DNA of 64,000 nt from Martelella sp. NC20 (GTDB lineage Bacteria; Pseudomonadota; Alphaproteobacteria; Rhizobiales; Rhizobiaceae): NCBI RefSeq assembly GCF_013459645.1, contig NZ_CP054861.1, positions 3,150,001 to 3,214,000 on the forward strand. The letters are read 5' to 3'. Below, one piece after another: positions 20,143 to 28,615 of the stretch; the first letter of the stretch is position 1, and every line of letters begins with the position of its first letter. Position numbers and translations under genes: made by a program. The notes beneath the pieces were generated by a model that saw only the letters and a program-made list of their open reading frames with translations, did not search any database and had not been told where the DNA came from.

Positions 20143-21408
20143 ATGAATGTGCAAAACAAGATAACGCTGACGGCCGCCGAGGAGGCGCTGGTCGCTTCCT
20201 TCGGGCGGCTGTCCGGCTCATTGCCCGGCAATGCCGATGTGACGATGGAGCGCGACCGGCTGGCGGGTGAACTGCGCAAGTCCGGCCTGCCGACGCGTCG
20301 GATCGAGGCCTGGCATTATACCGACCTGCGCAACCTGCTGCGCGCCGTGCCGGACGAAACCGGCGAGGCGGTGAACCCGGTGAAGGCCCTGCTGGAAGGC
20401 AGCGTCGTGCTGCCGCTGGTGCAGGGCCGCGTAAGCGATGCGCCCGATATCGACGGCGTTCAGCGCGCTAAGGTCTCCGATGCGCTTTCGAATGGCGACG
20501 AGGCCGTGCGGTTCGCGCTTTCCAGCGTCGATGACGCGATCGGCCGCATCAACGGCGCGCTGGTGAGCGATGGTTATGCCCTCGATATTACCGCGCCGCT
20601 CGCAGCACCGCTGGAATTGCAGGCCGTGCATGGCGGCGGGCAGGTGCATACCCGCAATCGCCTGAACTTCGCCGATGGCGTGACCGGCATGGTGATCGAA
20701 CGCCATGTCGCGCCGGTGGGCGTGGCGGCGCTCGTCAGCAACCTCACGGCGCTGACGCTGGGCAAGGATACCGAAATCACCTATGTGGTGATGCAGAGCC
20801 AGGGCGCCGACGATACCCATCTCGGCAAGCTGAAGATCGAACTTGGCGAAAACGCGAAGCTGAAGCTTCTGATCGTCAATGCCGGCGGCAAGCTAGTGCG
20901 CCACGAGATCGATTGCGCGGTCACGGGCGAGGGCGCGGACCTGATGCTGCGCGGCGTCAACCTGCTGGGCGGCGAGACCCATACCGACATCACCTTCGAT
21001 CTCGGCCACAACGTGGCCAACACGACCTCGACCGAGATCATCCGCAATGTCGTGTTCGACAAGGCGCGTGGCGTGTTCCAGGGCCTGATCCGGGTTGCGC
21101 CCGACGCGCAGAAGACTGATGCGAAAATGTCGTGCAACACGCTGCTGATGAGCGATTTCGGATCGTTCAACGCCAAGCCGGAGCTCGAAATCTTCGCCGA
21201 TGACGTGCAGTGCGGCCATGGCGCCACGGTGACCGATATCGATCCGAACCACCTTTATTACATGATGGCGCGCGGGATTCCGCGCAAGGTTGCCGAAGGG
21301 CTTCTGATCCACGCCTTCGTTGCCGAAGTGGTGGAAGAACTGGAACATGAGGCGCTGTCGGAGGCGGTCGAAGCAATCATTGCGGACTGGCTCGATCGCC
21401 ATGAGTGA
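20143..21408 (+). CDS. sufD: Fe-S assembly protein SufD
   Basis: The 421-residue SufB paralogue and partner in the SufBC2D complex. Conserved blocks are GLPTRRIEAWHYTDLRNLL near the N-terminus and, in the C-terminal core, DAKMSCNTLLMSDFGSFNAKPELEIFADDVQCGHGATV, which includes the conserved Cys and His, then ARGIPRKVAEGLL. The ATG at 20143 lies 7 nt after AGGAG and is preferred to the GTG immediately before it. It starts 15 nt after sufC, so translation is probably coupled. Confidence 0.97.
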   Translation: MNVQNKITLTAAEEALVASFGRLSGSLPGNADVTMERDRLAGELRKSGLPTRRIEAWHYTDLRNLLRAVPDETGEAVNPVKALLEGSVVLPLVQGRVSDAPDIDGVQRAKVSDALSNGDEAVRFALSSVDDAIGRINGALVSDGYALDITAPLAAPLELQAVHGGGQVHTRNRLNFADGVTGMVIERHVAPVGVAALVSNLTALTLGKDTEITYVVMQSQGADDTHLGKLKIELGENAKLKLLIVNAGGKLVRHEIDCAVTGEGADLMLRGVNLLGGETHTDITFDLGHNVANTTSTEIIRNVVFDKARGVFQGLIRVAPDAQKTDAKMSCNTLLMSDFGSFNAKPELEIFADDVQCGHGATVTDIDPNHLYYMMARGIPRKVAEGLLIHAFVAEVVEELEHEALSEAVEAIIADWLDRHE

Positions 21409-21446
21409 CCTGCCCGGCGAACGGGCATTGACGGAGTTCATCGGTT

Positions 21447-22685
21447 ATGGACACTAAGGTTTCCACCTATGATGTGGACAGGATAAGGCGGGATTTCCCG
21501 ATCCTGTCGCGCACCGTGCATGACGGCAAGCCGCTGGTCTATCTCGACAATGGCGCTTCCGCGCAGAAGCCGCAGGTCGTGATCGACGCGGTTTCGAACG
21601 CCTATGCCCACGAATACGCCAATGTCCACCGCGGCCTTCATTTCCTTTCCAATGCCGCGACCGATGCCTACGAGGCGGCGCGCGAGAAGGTGCGGGCGTT
21701 TCTGAATGCCGGCTCGGTGAACGAGATCGTCTTTACCCGCAACACCACCGAGGCGATCAACACGGTCGCTTACGGTTGGGCGATGACGCACCTGAAGGAG
21801 GGCGACGAGATCGTGCTCTCGATCATGGAGCACCATTCCAACATCGTGCCATGGCATTTCCTGCGCGAGCGGATGGGCGTCAAGCTTGTCTGGGCGCCGG
21901 TCGATGACGATGGCGAGTTCCATATCGAGGACTTCGAAAACTGCCTGAGCGAGCGCACCAAGCTCGTCGCCATCACCCAGATGTCGAATGCGCTTGGCAC
22001 CATTGTCGATGTGAAAGAGGTCTGCCGGATCGCCCATGAACGCGGTATTCCGGTGCTGGTCGATGGCTCTCAGGGCGCGGTCCACCTGCCGGTCGATGTC
22101 AGGGATATCGACTGCGACTGGTATGTGATGACCGGCCACAAGCTCTATGGTCCGTCCGGCATCGGTGTGCTCTACGGCAAGTATGACCGGCTTTCAGAGA
22201 TGCGGCCGTTCCAGGGCGGCGGCGAGATGATCGCCGACGTTTTTACCGATCGCGTGACCTATGCCGAGCCGCCGCATCGCTTCGAGGCCGGCACGCCGCC
22301 GATCGTGCAGGCTATTGGACTGGGCGTCGCCCTTGACTATATGCAAGGGATAGGCCGTGCGTCGATCGCCGCCCACGAGGCGGATCTGACGGCGTATGCA
22401 CGGGAGCAGCTCGGCCATGTCAATGCGCTTCGCGTCATCGGCAATGCCAAAGCCAAGGGCAGCATCTTCTCCTTCGCCATCGAAGGCGTGCATGCCCATG
22501 ACATTTCGACGATCATCGACCGGCGCGGCGTCGCCGTTCGCGCCGGCACCCACTGCGCCCAGCCGCTTCTGGCGCGCTTCGGGGTGACATCGACCTGCCG
22601 GGCCTCGTTCGGCCTGTACAATACCCGCGCGGAAGTGGACGCGTTGGTGGAAGCGCTTGACTATGCTCGCGGCTTCTTTGCCTGA
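21447..22685 (+). CDS. sufS: Cysteine desulfurase SufS
   Basis: The 412-residue group II cysteine desulfurase supplies sulfur to SufBCD. The PLP lysine is Lys232 in MTGHKLYGPSG and the persulfide cysteine is Cys370 in RAGTHCAQPLL. YLDNGASAQKP near residue 32 and MEHHSNIVPW near 127 are typical of SufS. No sufE is next to it in this window. It begins 38 nt after sufD in a tight operon. Confidence 0.97.
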   Translation: MDTKVSTYDVDRIRRDFPILSRTVHDGKPLVYLDNGASAQKPQVVIDAVSNAYAHEYANVHRGLHFLSNAATDAYEAAREKVRAFLNAGSVNEIVFTRNTTEAINTVAYGWAMTHLKEGDEIVLSIMEHHSNIVPWHFLRERMGVKLVWAPVDDDGEFHIEDFENCLSERTKLVAITQMSNALGTIVDVKEVCRIAHERGIPVLVDGSQGAVHLPVDVRDIDCDWYVMTGHKLYGPSGIGVLYGKYDRLSEMRPFQGGGEMIADVFTDRVTYAEPPHRFEAGTPPIVQAIGLGVALDYMQGIGRASIAAHEADLTAYAREQLGHVNALRVIGNAKAKGSIFSFAIEGVHAHDISTIIDRRGVAVRAGTHCAQPLLARFGVTSTCRASFGLYNTRAEVDALVEALDYARGFFA

Positions 22686-22700
22686 CCCAAGGAGAATGGC

Positions 22701-23072
22701 ATGAATGTTGAAGAAAATGCCGAGGTGAAAACCACAGAGCCCGGCTCCTCCATTCCCCCGGAAGAGTTGGCGCGCCTCAGCGACGATATCGTTTCGGCGC
22801 TGAAAACGGTCTACGATCCGGAGATTCCGGCCGACATTTTCGAACTTGGCCTGATCTACAAGATCGATGTCGATGATGACCGGCTGGTGAAGATCGACAT
22901 GACGCTGACCGCGCCCGGCTGCCCGGTCGCCGGCGAAATGCCCGGCTGGGTGGAAAATGCGGTCAGCACCGTGGAAGGCGTCTCCGGCGTCGAGGTCGAA
23001 ATGACCTTCGATCCGCCATGGACGCCGGATCGGATGTCGGAAGAGGCCAAGGTGGCCGTCGGCTGGTATTGA
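22701..23072 (+). CDS. sufT: SufT (MIP18/DUF59 family Fe-S maturation protein)
   Basis: A 123-residue DUF59-domain protein. The core ALKTVYDPEIPADIFELGLIY, the MTLTAPGCPVAGEMPGWVENAV block with its conserved cysteine, and VEMTFDPPWTPDRMSEEAK are characteristic. SufT proteins help mature Fe-S proteins and are usually encoded with suf genes. It lies 15 nt after sufS with an AAGGAG site. Confidence 0.93.
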   Translation: MNVEENAEVKTTEPGSSIPPEELARLSDDIVSALKTVYDPEIPADIFELGLIYKIDVDDDRLVKIDMTLTAPGCPVAGEMPGWVENAVSTVEGVSGVEVEMTFDPPWTPDRMSEEAKVAVGWY

Positions 23073-23104
23073 GGTTTTGTGAGGGCAGGGCAATGACGTG
23101 TGGT

Positions 23105-23275
23105 CTTGCGGTTTACTCCCAATACTCTCTCCCGCTTGCGGGAGAGATGCCCCGAAAGGGGCAGTGAGGGTGAAGCAGCATTTCAATCCCGTGAGGGCGT
23201 CCGCGTGGATAGGCTCCCCCCTCACTGTCGCTGTCGCGACATCTCTCCCCTCCGGGGCGAGAAGAGGCTATGCGG
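23105..23275. repeat. RIME-like intergenic mosaic repeat, copy 2 (inverted), inside the suf operon
   Basis: This is the reverse complement of the block at 12269-12420, with the same series of hairpins (CTCTCCCGCttGCGGGAGAG, TGCCCCgaaaGGGGCA, GTCGCtgtcGCGAC, CCCCtccGGGG). It separates sufT from sufA and fills most of the 294-nt gap. It carries no ORF. Confidence 0.82.
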
Positions 23276-23329
23276 CAAGAGGCCTTGCTATTGACGCCAT
23301 CCGCGCGGACTGATGCAATGAACCGATAA

Positions 23330-23349
23330 CGCCGGGCCTTGAACCCGGA
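23330..23349 (+). promoter_or_regulatory. Leader motif shared by sufB and sufA (copy 2)
   Basis: CGCCGGGCCTTGAACCCGGA lies 17 nt before the sufA ATG and can form a CCGGG/CCCGG stem with a 7-nt loop. A possible promoter (TTGACG at 23291, 17 nt, TGCAAT) would start transcription near 23326, just before the motif, so sufA could be expressed on its own despite the repeat insertion upstream. Confidence 0.45.
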
Positions 23350-23366
23350 TGTTGATGGAGAATGAA

Positions 23367-23759
23367 ATGGGCTTTCAGGTTATCACCCTCACCGATGCGG
23401 CAGCGACCCGCGTCAACGAGATCATCGGCAATTCCGGACCCGACGCGCTCGGGCTGCGCGTGTCGATCAAGAAGGGCGGCTGCGCCGGCATGGAATATGC
23501 CGTCGACCTGGTCACGCGCGAAAGCGCCCGGGCCGGGGACGACACCGTAGAACATTCCGGTGCCAGGGTCTGGGTCGATCCCGCCGCCTCGCTCTATCTT
23601 CTCGGCACCGAGATGGATTTCGAGGTCACCCGGCTGCGCACCGGCTTTGTGTTCCGCAATCCCAACGAGACCTCGGCCTGCGGCTGCGGCGAATCGGTGG
23701 AACTCAAGGCCGCCGATCTTGCCGAACTGGCCAAGGCCCGGCAGGCCGCCGCGCACTGA
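23367..23759 (+). CDS. sufA: A-type Fe-S carrier SufA
   Basis: The 130-residue A-type carrier receives clusters from SufBCD and hands them to apoproteins. The three ligand cysteines are Cys39 in KKGGCAGMEY and Cys105/Cys107 in SACGCGES. The ATG at 23367 follows GGAG by 7 nt and gives the normal start; earlier in-frame ATGs at 23349 and 23355 have poorer context. It ends the suf cluster, separated from sufT by a mosaic repeat. Confidence 0.95.
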   Translation: MGFQVITLTDAAATRVNEIIGNSGPDALGLRVSIKKGGCAGMEYAVDLVTRESARAGDDTVEHSGARVWVDPAASLYLLGTEMDFEVTRLRTGFVFRNPNETSACGCGESVELKAADLAELAKARQAAAH

Positions 23760-23773
23760 CAGCGGGGCAGGCC

Positions 23774-25318
23774 TCAGCTTCTGAGGCCATCATATTGTAT
23801 CACGCAGATTTTCTCGCAGGCGCCGTCCTCGTTCGGGACGTGGTAGCTGCAGGAAATATAGAGCGTTCCGTCGTCTCCTTCCGTGACGGAAGGATCGCCG
23901 ATCCGGCAACCATTGTCCGCCTGCTCCAGGCAGATGGGTTCGAGCCAGGCAAGCGGCCGGTTGCCGCGGTCGGATGAAGTACCGAAGAACCCGACGCTGA
24001 GATGGAGGTTCCGGCCGTCCTGATCGGGCGTGTAGACCACGATGAATGGCCCGAGCGACGGGTCGAACTTCGAGTGCTTCAGCGACAGGGCCGAGATGCC
24101 TGAATCTCGGCTTTTGATGTTGGCGTTGAGGACCGGCACGGCCGGAGACCATGTGATCCCGTAATCGCAGGAATCACTCACGGCAACGCGATTGAGGTAC
24201 AGGCCCGGTGCTTTGGTTCGCAGAAAGGCCGTGAGCTTGCCTGACGGGCGCTGGACGATGCTCGGCTCGACGGTTCCGCGACCGAGGATCGGCGTTTCGG
24301 CATATTTCCAGGTGGTCCCGTCATCGTCCGAGTAAAGCACGACCGAGAGGTTGACGGCGTTGGAATGGACCGGAAGCAGCAGACGGTCGGCGCCGTTCTC
24401 CAGCTTGATTTTTTGCGGCTGGGACCGCGTCTGCCAGCCCCGGTCATAGCGATCCGGACTGAACATGTTGAACACCGTGAGCCGCATGACGACCATGGAG
24501 TAGGTGTCGTAGACCATGTACAGGAACACAATGAGTGTGTTTCTCTTCAAATGGGCGTGAAACGCATCGAAGAATCGCAGGATGTCGGAAAACCTGCGCA
24601 ATCTGTCCAGTATGGGGCGGAGCGTCGGCCTGTTCTCCGACAATTGCTGTTTCACGTCGTTGAGGTAGGTGTTGTCGAAATCCCTGATCCTGGCGACAAG
24701 AGCGTCGACCATTGCGTCGATTGCGGCGGCATCCACCTCGGGCGCCGTGAGGTTGTGTCCTTTCTCGGAACTGAATAAAGGCGCCTTTTCGTAGCTCTTT
24801 CGCGGTTCGAACACGCCGTTCAGAAGTGGCCAGGTGTTGGGGCAGAGCGCGGCGGCGGCATTGAGGAAATCATCGCCGCTCACTGATGTCGTCAAAGGGT
24901 CGCCATCGACGGGGGTGGTCCATCTCACCGAAAGGATGCTGTCGAATGCGTTGGAAACGCTTCCGGCGCGCATTCGAAGTTGCGAACTTGACTGGGTTCC
25001 GTCGCTGGTCATCTGCCAGAACAGCCGCATCTTCCCGGCATCGCAATGAAATACCGGGTTTGTGGCGGGGTATTTGGAAACAGCGCCGTCTTCACCATTG
25101 TCCGCGATTTTCGTCAGCGGTCGCCAGGCATAGTCCATGGGGTCTGCCGATGAGGCGTAGATGGCGGAGGATTGGCCGTCATGCGAATGTTTATGTGACC
25201 AGGACACAAGTAACTTTTCATCGAGAAAAGATATGTTGCTGCCGTGATTTCCGGAAGTCCAGAAATCACGGCCTTCTGCATCAACAAATGTTACTTTTGT
25301 ATTTTCCCTCATGATCAT
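23774..25318 (-). CDS. Sialidase-fold (BNR_2-like) protein with inserted helical segment, paralogue 1
   Basis: A 514-residue protein of the sialidase/neuraminidase beta-propeller superfamily. The N-terminal blade reads GNHGSNISFLDEKLLVSW. Asp-box-like motifs are SDDDGTTW and CDYGITW, and EPSIVQRPSGKLTAFLRT is typical of BNR_2 proteins. About 95 residues that do not look like propeller sequence interrupt it near 195-290, including a hydrophobic stretch (NTLIVFLYMVYDTYSMVVM). At position 475 it has Asp in IGDPSVTEG where its neighbour has Tyr (YGYPS). No signal peptide is seen. Two adjacent ATGs (25318, 25312) are possible. It is downstream of its paralogue on the same strand. Enzyme activity and substrate are unknown. 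Confidence 0.78.
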   Translation of the reverse strand: MIMRENTKVTFVDAEGRDFWTSGNHGSNISFLDEKLLVSWSHKHSHDGQSSAIYASSADPMDYAWRPLTKIADNGEDGAVSKYPATNPVFHCDAGKMRLFWQMTSDGTQSSSQLRMRAGSVSNAFDSILSVRWTTPVDGDPLTTSVSGDDFLNAAAALCPNTWPLLNGVFEPRKSYEKAPLFSSEKGHNLTAPEVDAAAIDAMVDALVARIRDFDNTYLNDVKQQLSENRPTLRPILDRLRRFSDILRFFDAFHAHLKRNTLIVFLYMVYDTYSMVVMRLTVFNMFSPDRYDRGWQTRSQPQKIKLENGADRLLLPVHSNAVNLSVVLYSDDDGTTWKYAETPILGRGTVEPSIVQRPSGKLTAFLRTKAPGLYLNRVAVSDSCDYGITWSPAVPVLNANIKSRDSGISALSLKHSKFDPSLGPFIVVYTPDQDGRNLHLSVGFFGTSSDRGNRPLAWLEPICLEQADNGCRIGDPSVTEGDDGTLYISCSYHVPNEDGACEKICVIQYDGLRS

Positions 25319-25691
25319 TTACCTGTAGTATAATTCCCCTATTTATGCGTATAAATCAAATATTGAAATCGGTAAAGCTTATTTTATGATGGTTTATACA
25401 TGTGTTCCGACCTAATTTATTTTAAAGAAATTCAAATTTGAAATTGTGGCGGAGTCATCTCTCGCACGTCGTCAGCGTCTTTCTCGATTTTCGATTGTTG
25501 GACGACGCCAGAGCGCGGCGGCAATGAAGACGCTTTTCGGTGATCGCTCGAATATCGCCTGACCAACGCTGCTCGTCGCGCGAAACCTTGCGCCACCGGC
25601 TATAACATGGTGAATTGATCGCGCCAAACAGGCCAAGCCACGGAAGGCCGCTGCGCACTACCCGGAGCATTCCAATTGTCGTTAGTGTACG
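25319..25691. other. Gap between the two sialidase-like genes
   Basis: The part next to paralogue 1 (25319-25440) is strongly AT-rich and carries a TATACT-like -10 on the minus strand, so paralogue 1 may have its own promoter. The rest (25441-25680) is GC-richer and has a 71-codon open frame without recognisable similarity or ribosome site. It may be a gene remnant. No gene is called. Confidence 0.5.
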
Positions 25692-27236
25692 CTAACTTTT
25701 AAGTCCGTCATATTGTATGATGCCTTTCTTCTGAAAGTCTGTTCCATTGCTTTGATAGTGATGGCTGCATGAAATATAGAGCGTACCGTCATCACCCTCG
25801 GTTACTGAAGGGTACCCGTAGGATGTGCTGCCATCAGATCCTTCCAGGCATATCGGTGTGACCCAGGCTATCGGCTTGTTGTTGATGCCATTTGACGTGC
25901 CCAGGAAACCCACGCATATGAAGAGCGTTTGACGTTCTTCATCGGGCGTATAAACTAAAACAAACGGGCCAAGGGATGTGTCATATTTGGAGTTTTTGAG
26001 CGCTAGGGCGGCAAGACTCGAACTTTGATTCTGGATGAAGTGGTTTAACATCGGGACTGTCGGCGTCCATGTCAGCCCGTAATCGCAGGATTCGCTGATG
26101 GCTGGCCGGTCGAGATACAGGAAGCCTCCATTGTTCCGCAAAAAGGCGGTGAGTTTGCCCGATGGATGTTGCACAATGCTCGGTTGAATGGTGGCTCGGC
26201 CTGAAATGGGTGTTTTCGGATAGCTCCATGTGCGCCCTTCATCGTCGGAGTAAAATACCACCGAGAGATTGAGCGTGTCTGAATAGAGAGGCAACAGCAA
26301 TCGCGTCGAGCCGTCTTCACGCGTGATCGTCTGCAACTGGCACCGCGTTTCCCAGCCGCGATGATAACGGCCTGGATTGAATATGTTGAATACAGTGAGC
26401 CGCATCAGCACAAGACAGTATGTGTCAAAAACCGTGTACAGGAAGGCTATCAGCGATCCTATGCTGAACGAGGACTGAAACTCGATATATACGAGACCAA
26501 TGTTCGAGAATTTGGTCAATCTTTCCAGAATGGGAGTGTATTTCGGATATTTGCTTGCAATCTCCTGCTTCACGTCCCCTAGAAACGTATCGTCGAAATC
26601 TCTTGTCCGCTCGATCAGTTCGGCAACCATGGCGTCGATTGCCGCCGGGTCGATATCTAGTTGAGCTTCGTTCTGTCCCATGCAACTGCTGAAAGCGGGA
26701 GCCTCTACAAAGCTCCGAATGGGTTCAAACTCGCCTGCCAGCAAGGGCCAGGTGTTTGGATAAAGCGACGCGGTAGCATCTAGGAAGCTCTTTGATTCGA
26801 CCTCGGCACGCAAGATTTCGCCCGCGATCGGCATCTGCCAGCTTATGGACTGTACTGTTTCAAATGTGCCATTGTCTTTGCCGAGCCGCATGCGGATTTG
26901 CGCGCTCGCCCAGGTTCCATCGGTCGTCATCATCCAGCAGAGCAACATTTCCCGAGTGGTGGTATCGTAGTTGAATGCTGGATTGATATCGGGATAGTTC
27001 GGGACAGTTCCATTGTCTCCGTTGTCTGCGATCTTGGTCAGCGGCTGCCATTCATAGGTTGCGGGATCGGCGCTGCTGGCGTAAATTTCGCTGTATGCCG
27101 CATCGCGTTCTCCCCCATGAAACCAAACCACCAGAAGCTTTCCGTCGATAAAAAAGATATTACTACCGTGGTTCTCAATAGTCCAAAACTGATCATCTCC
27201 AGCGGAAATGTCATGAATAGGTAAATTCTGACTCAT
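25692..27236 (-). CDS. Sialidase-fold (BNR_2-like) protein with inserted helical segment, paralogue 2
   Basis: A 514-residue paralogue of the gene at 23774 that aligns along its whole length. The N-terminal blade is ENHGSNIFFIDGKLLVVWFHGG, the Asp boxes are SDDEGRTW (330-337) and CDYGLTW, and IQPSIVQHPSGKLTAFLRN follows. The extra segment spans roughly 195-290 with a hydrophobic run at about 260-285 (SLIAFLYTVFDTYCLVLM). The sialidase-type tyrosine context YGYPSVTEG is kept (Tyr475). No signal peptide is seen. The ATG at 27236 with AAGGAT 8 nt upstream is chosen over the longer frame from 27278. The gene is clearly AT-richer than its chromosomal neighbours, suggesting horizontal transfer. Substrate unknown. 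Confidence 0.8.
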   Translation of the reverse strand: MSQNLPIHDISAGDDQFWTIENHGSNIFFIDGKLLVVWFHGGERDAAYSEIYASSADPATYEWQPLTKIADNGDNGTVPNYPDINPAFNYDTTTREMLLCWMMTTDGTWASAQIRMRLGKDNGTFETVQSISWQMPIAGEILRAEVESKSFLDATASLYPNTWPLLAGEFEPIRSFVEAPAFSSCMGQNEAQLDIDPAAIDAMVAELIERTRDFDDTFLGDVKQEIASKYPKYTPILERLTKFSNIGLVYIEFQSSFSIGSLIAFLYTVFDTYCLVLMRLTVFNIFNPGRYHRGWETRCQLQTITREDGSTRLLLPLYSDTLNLSVVFYSDDEGRTWSYPKTPISGRATIQPSIVQHPSGKLTAFLRNNGGFLYLDRPAISESCDYGLTWTPTVPMLNHFIQNQSSSLAALALKNSKYDTSLGPFVLVYTPDEERQTLFICVGFLGTSNGINNKPIAWVTPICLEGSDGSTSYGYPSVTEGDDGTLYISCSHHYQSNGTDFQKKGIIQYDGLKS

Positions 27237-27437
27237 ATTTTTTATCCTTGAGAGAGAGAAATTATTTTTAATAAACAACTTTGATTATTTTCTGTAAATA
27301 TGCTTGTAATTATTTATTTATTTGTATTAGTTTTTTGTTTTATTATACTTGTAGTTCGCCCTGCCGCTTGCGTCCGGGCAGCCAAAATGATCAGTTGGTC
27401 ATCTTTATTTTTTCATCCGTAAATACGAGGCTTATCC
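27237..27437. other. AT-rich spacer with divergent promoters
   Basis: The 200 nt between paralogue 2 and the Ca2+/H+ antiporter gene are among the most AT-rich in the window (runs such as TTATTTATTTATTTG). They hold the upstream regions of both divergent genes. No ORF is supported. Confidence 0.6.
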
Positions 27438-28559
27438 GTGACATCAGACAAGAATGCACTCTGGCGTGAATGGCCGATTGCGCTGATCTGGTGCACGTTT
27501 GTGCTGTTTACCGTCTCCGGTGCGTCGCTGAAGCCCGAATATCTCGGCACTACTGCCTCGTTCGCGGTGCTTATCGTGATCTTCGCGGTGATGCTGATGG
27601 CGGTGTTTCGCGTGGTACATCACGCCGAATGCCTGGCGGCGATTTTCGGAGAACCGCTCGGTACGCTGATCCTGACGCTTTCGGTGATCGGCATCGAGGT
27701 CGCGCTGATCACGGCGGTGATGCTGACCGGCGACAACGTGCCGACGCTTGCGCGCGACACCATGTTTTCGGTGCTGATGATCGTGCTGAACGGGCTTGTG
27801 GGGCTCAGCCTTCTGATCGGCGGGCTCAGACACGGGCTTCAGGTTTTCAACCTTTCGGGCGCCAATGCCTATCTGATCGTACTTTTGCCGGTGGCGATCA
27901 CCAGCCTGATCCTGCCGAGCTTTACATCTTCGGCGCCCGGCGGCGGGTTGTCGACCCTGCAGACGGTGTTTCAGATCGTGATTTCGCTGGTGCTTTACGG
28001 CATCTTCCTGCTGTTCCAGACGGTGCAGAACCCGGTGAGCTTCCAGCAGCCGCGCCGCGCGGACGAGGAGCCGGATGCGCACCACCATCATCTCGAACCG
28101 AAAAGCGCGGGCTTCCATGCCGGCGGCCTGCTGCTGGCGCTGCTGCCGCTGGTGCTGATGTCGAAGAAGCTCGCGGTCTATGTCGATTTCGGCATCGCCC
28201 AGGTTGGCGCGCCGGTGGCGCTGGGCGGGTTCATCGTGGCGATCATGATCCTGACGCCGGAGGCGCTGGCAGCGCTGGACGCCGCCCGCAAGAACCAGCT
28301 CCAGCGCGCCGTCAACATCTGTCTCGGCTCGGCGCTTGCCACGATCGGCCTTACGGTGCCTGCGGTGCTGATCGCCGCGCATTTCGTCGGCCTGCCGATC
28401 GAGCTTGGCCTGACGCCGGCCGGCGTGGTGGTGTTGACGCTTTCGCTTGCCATCAGCATCGTCACCTTCGTCGGCACCCGTACCAATTCGCTTCAGGGCG
28501 TGGTGCATCTGGCGGTGTTCTTTGCCTATGTGATCTTGATTTTCGACGGCGATTTCTGA
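27438..28559 (+). CDS. Ca2+/H+ antiporter, ChaA type (first paralogue)
   Basis: A 373-residue inner-membrane cation antiporter with about eleven helices. The two inverted acidic repeats of the CaCA superfamily are visible: VVHHAECLAAIFGEPLGTLILTLSVIGIEVALI in the first half and ALGGFIVAIMILTPEALAAL in the second. A His-rich cytoplasmic loop (DAHHHHLEP) lies near residue 214. ChaA proteins export Ca2+ or Na+ in exchange for protons. The start is GTG at 27438 with GAGG upstream. A second paralogue is encoded at 45630. Confidence 0.9.
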   Translation: MTSDKNALWREWPIALIWCTFVLFTVSGASLKPEYLGTTASFAVLIVIFAVMLMAVFRVVHHAECLAAIFGEPLGTLILTLSVIGIEVALITAVMLTGDNVPTLARDTMFSVLMIVLNGLVGLSLLIGGLRHGLQVFNLSGANAYLIVLLPVAITSLILPSFTSSAPGGGLSTLQTVFQIVISLVLYGIFLLFQTVQNPVSFQQPRRADEEPDAHHHHLEPKSAGFHAGGLLLALLPLVLMSKKLAVYVDFGIAQVGAPVALGGFIVAIMILTPEALAALDAARKNQLQRAVNICLGSALATIGLTVPAVLIAAHFVGLPIELGLTPAGVVVLTLSLAISIVTFVGTRTNSLQGVVHLAVFFAYVILIFDGDF

Positions 28560-28615
28560 CGCTTTCCACAGAAAAGCATCAATGATAGTGGGTGTAACGC
28601 AGGAGGAGCGGGGCA

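Noticed and set aside
25455..25670. 71-codon minus-strand open frame between the sialidase-like genes
   Set aside because: No similarity recognised and no ribosome site. Described only as a possible remnant.
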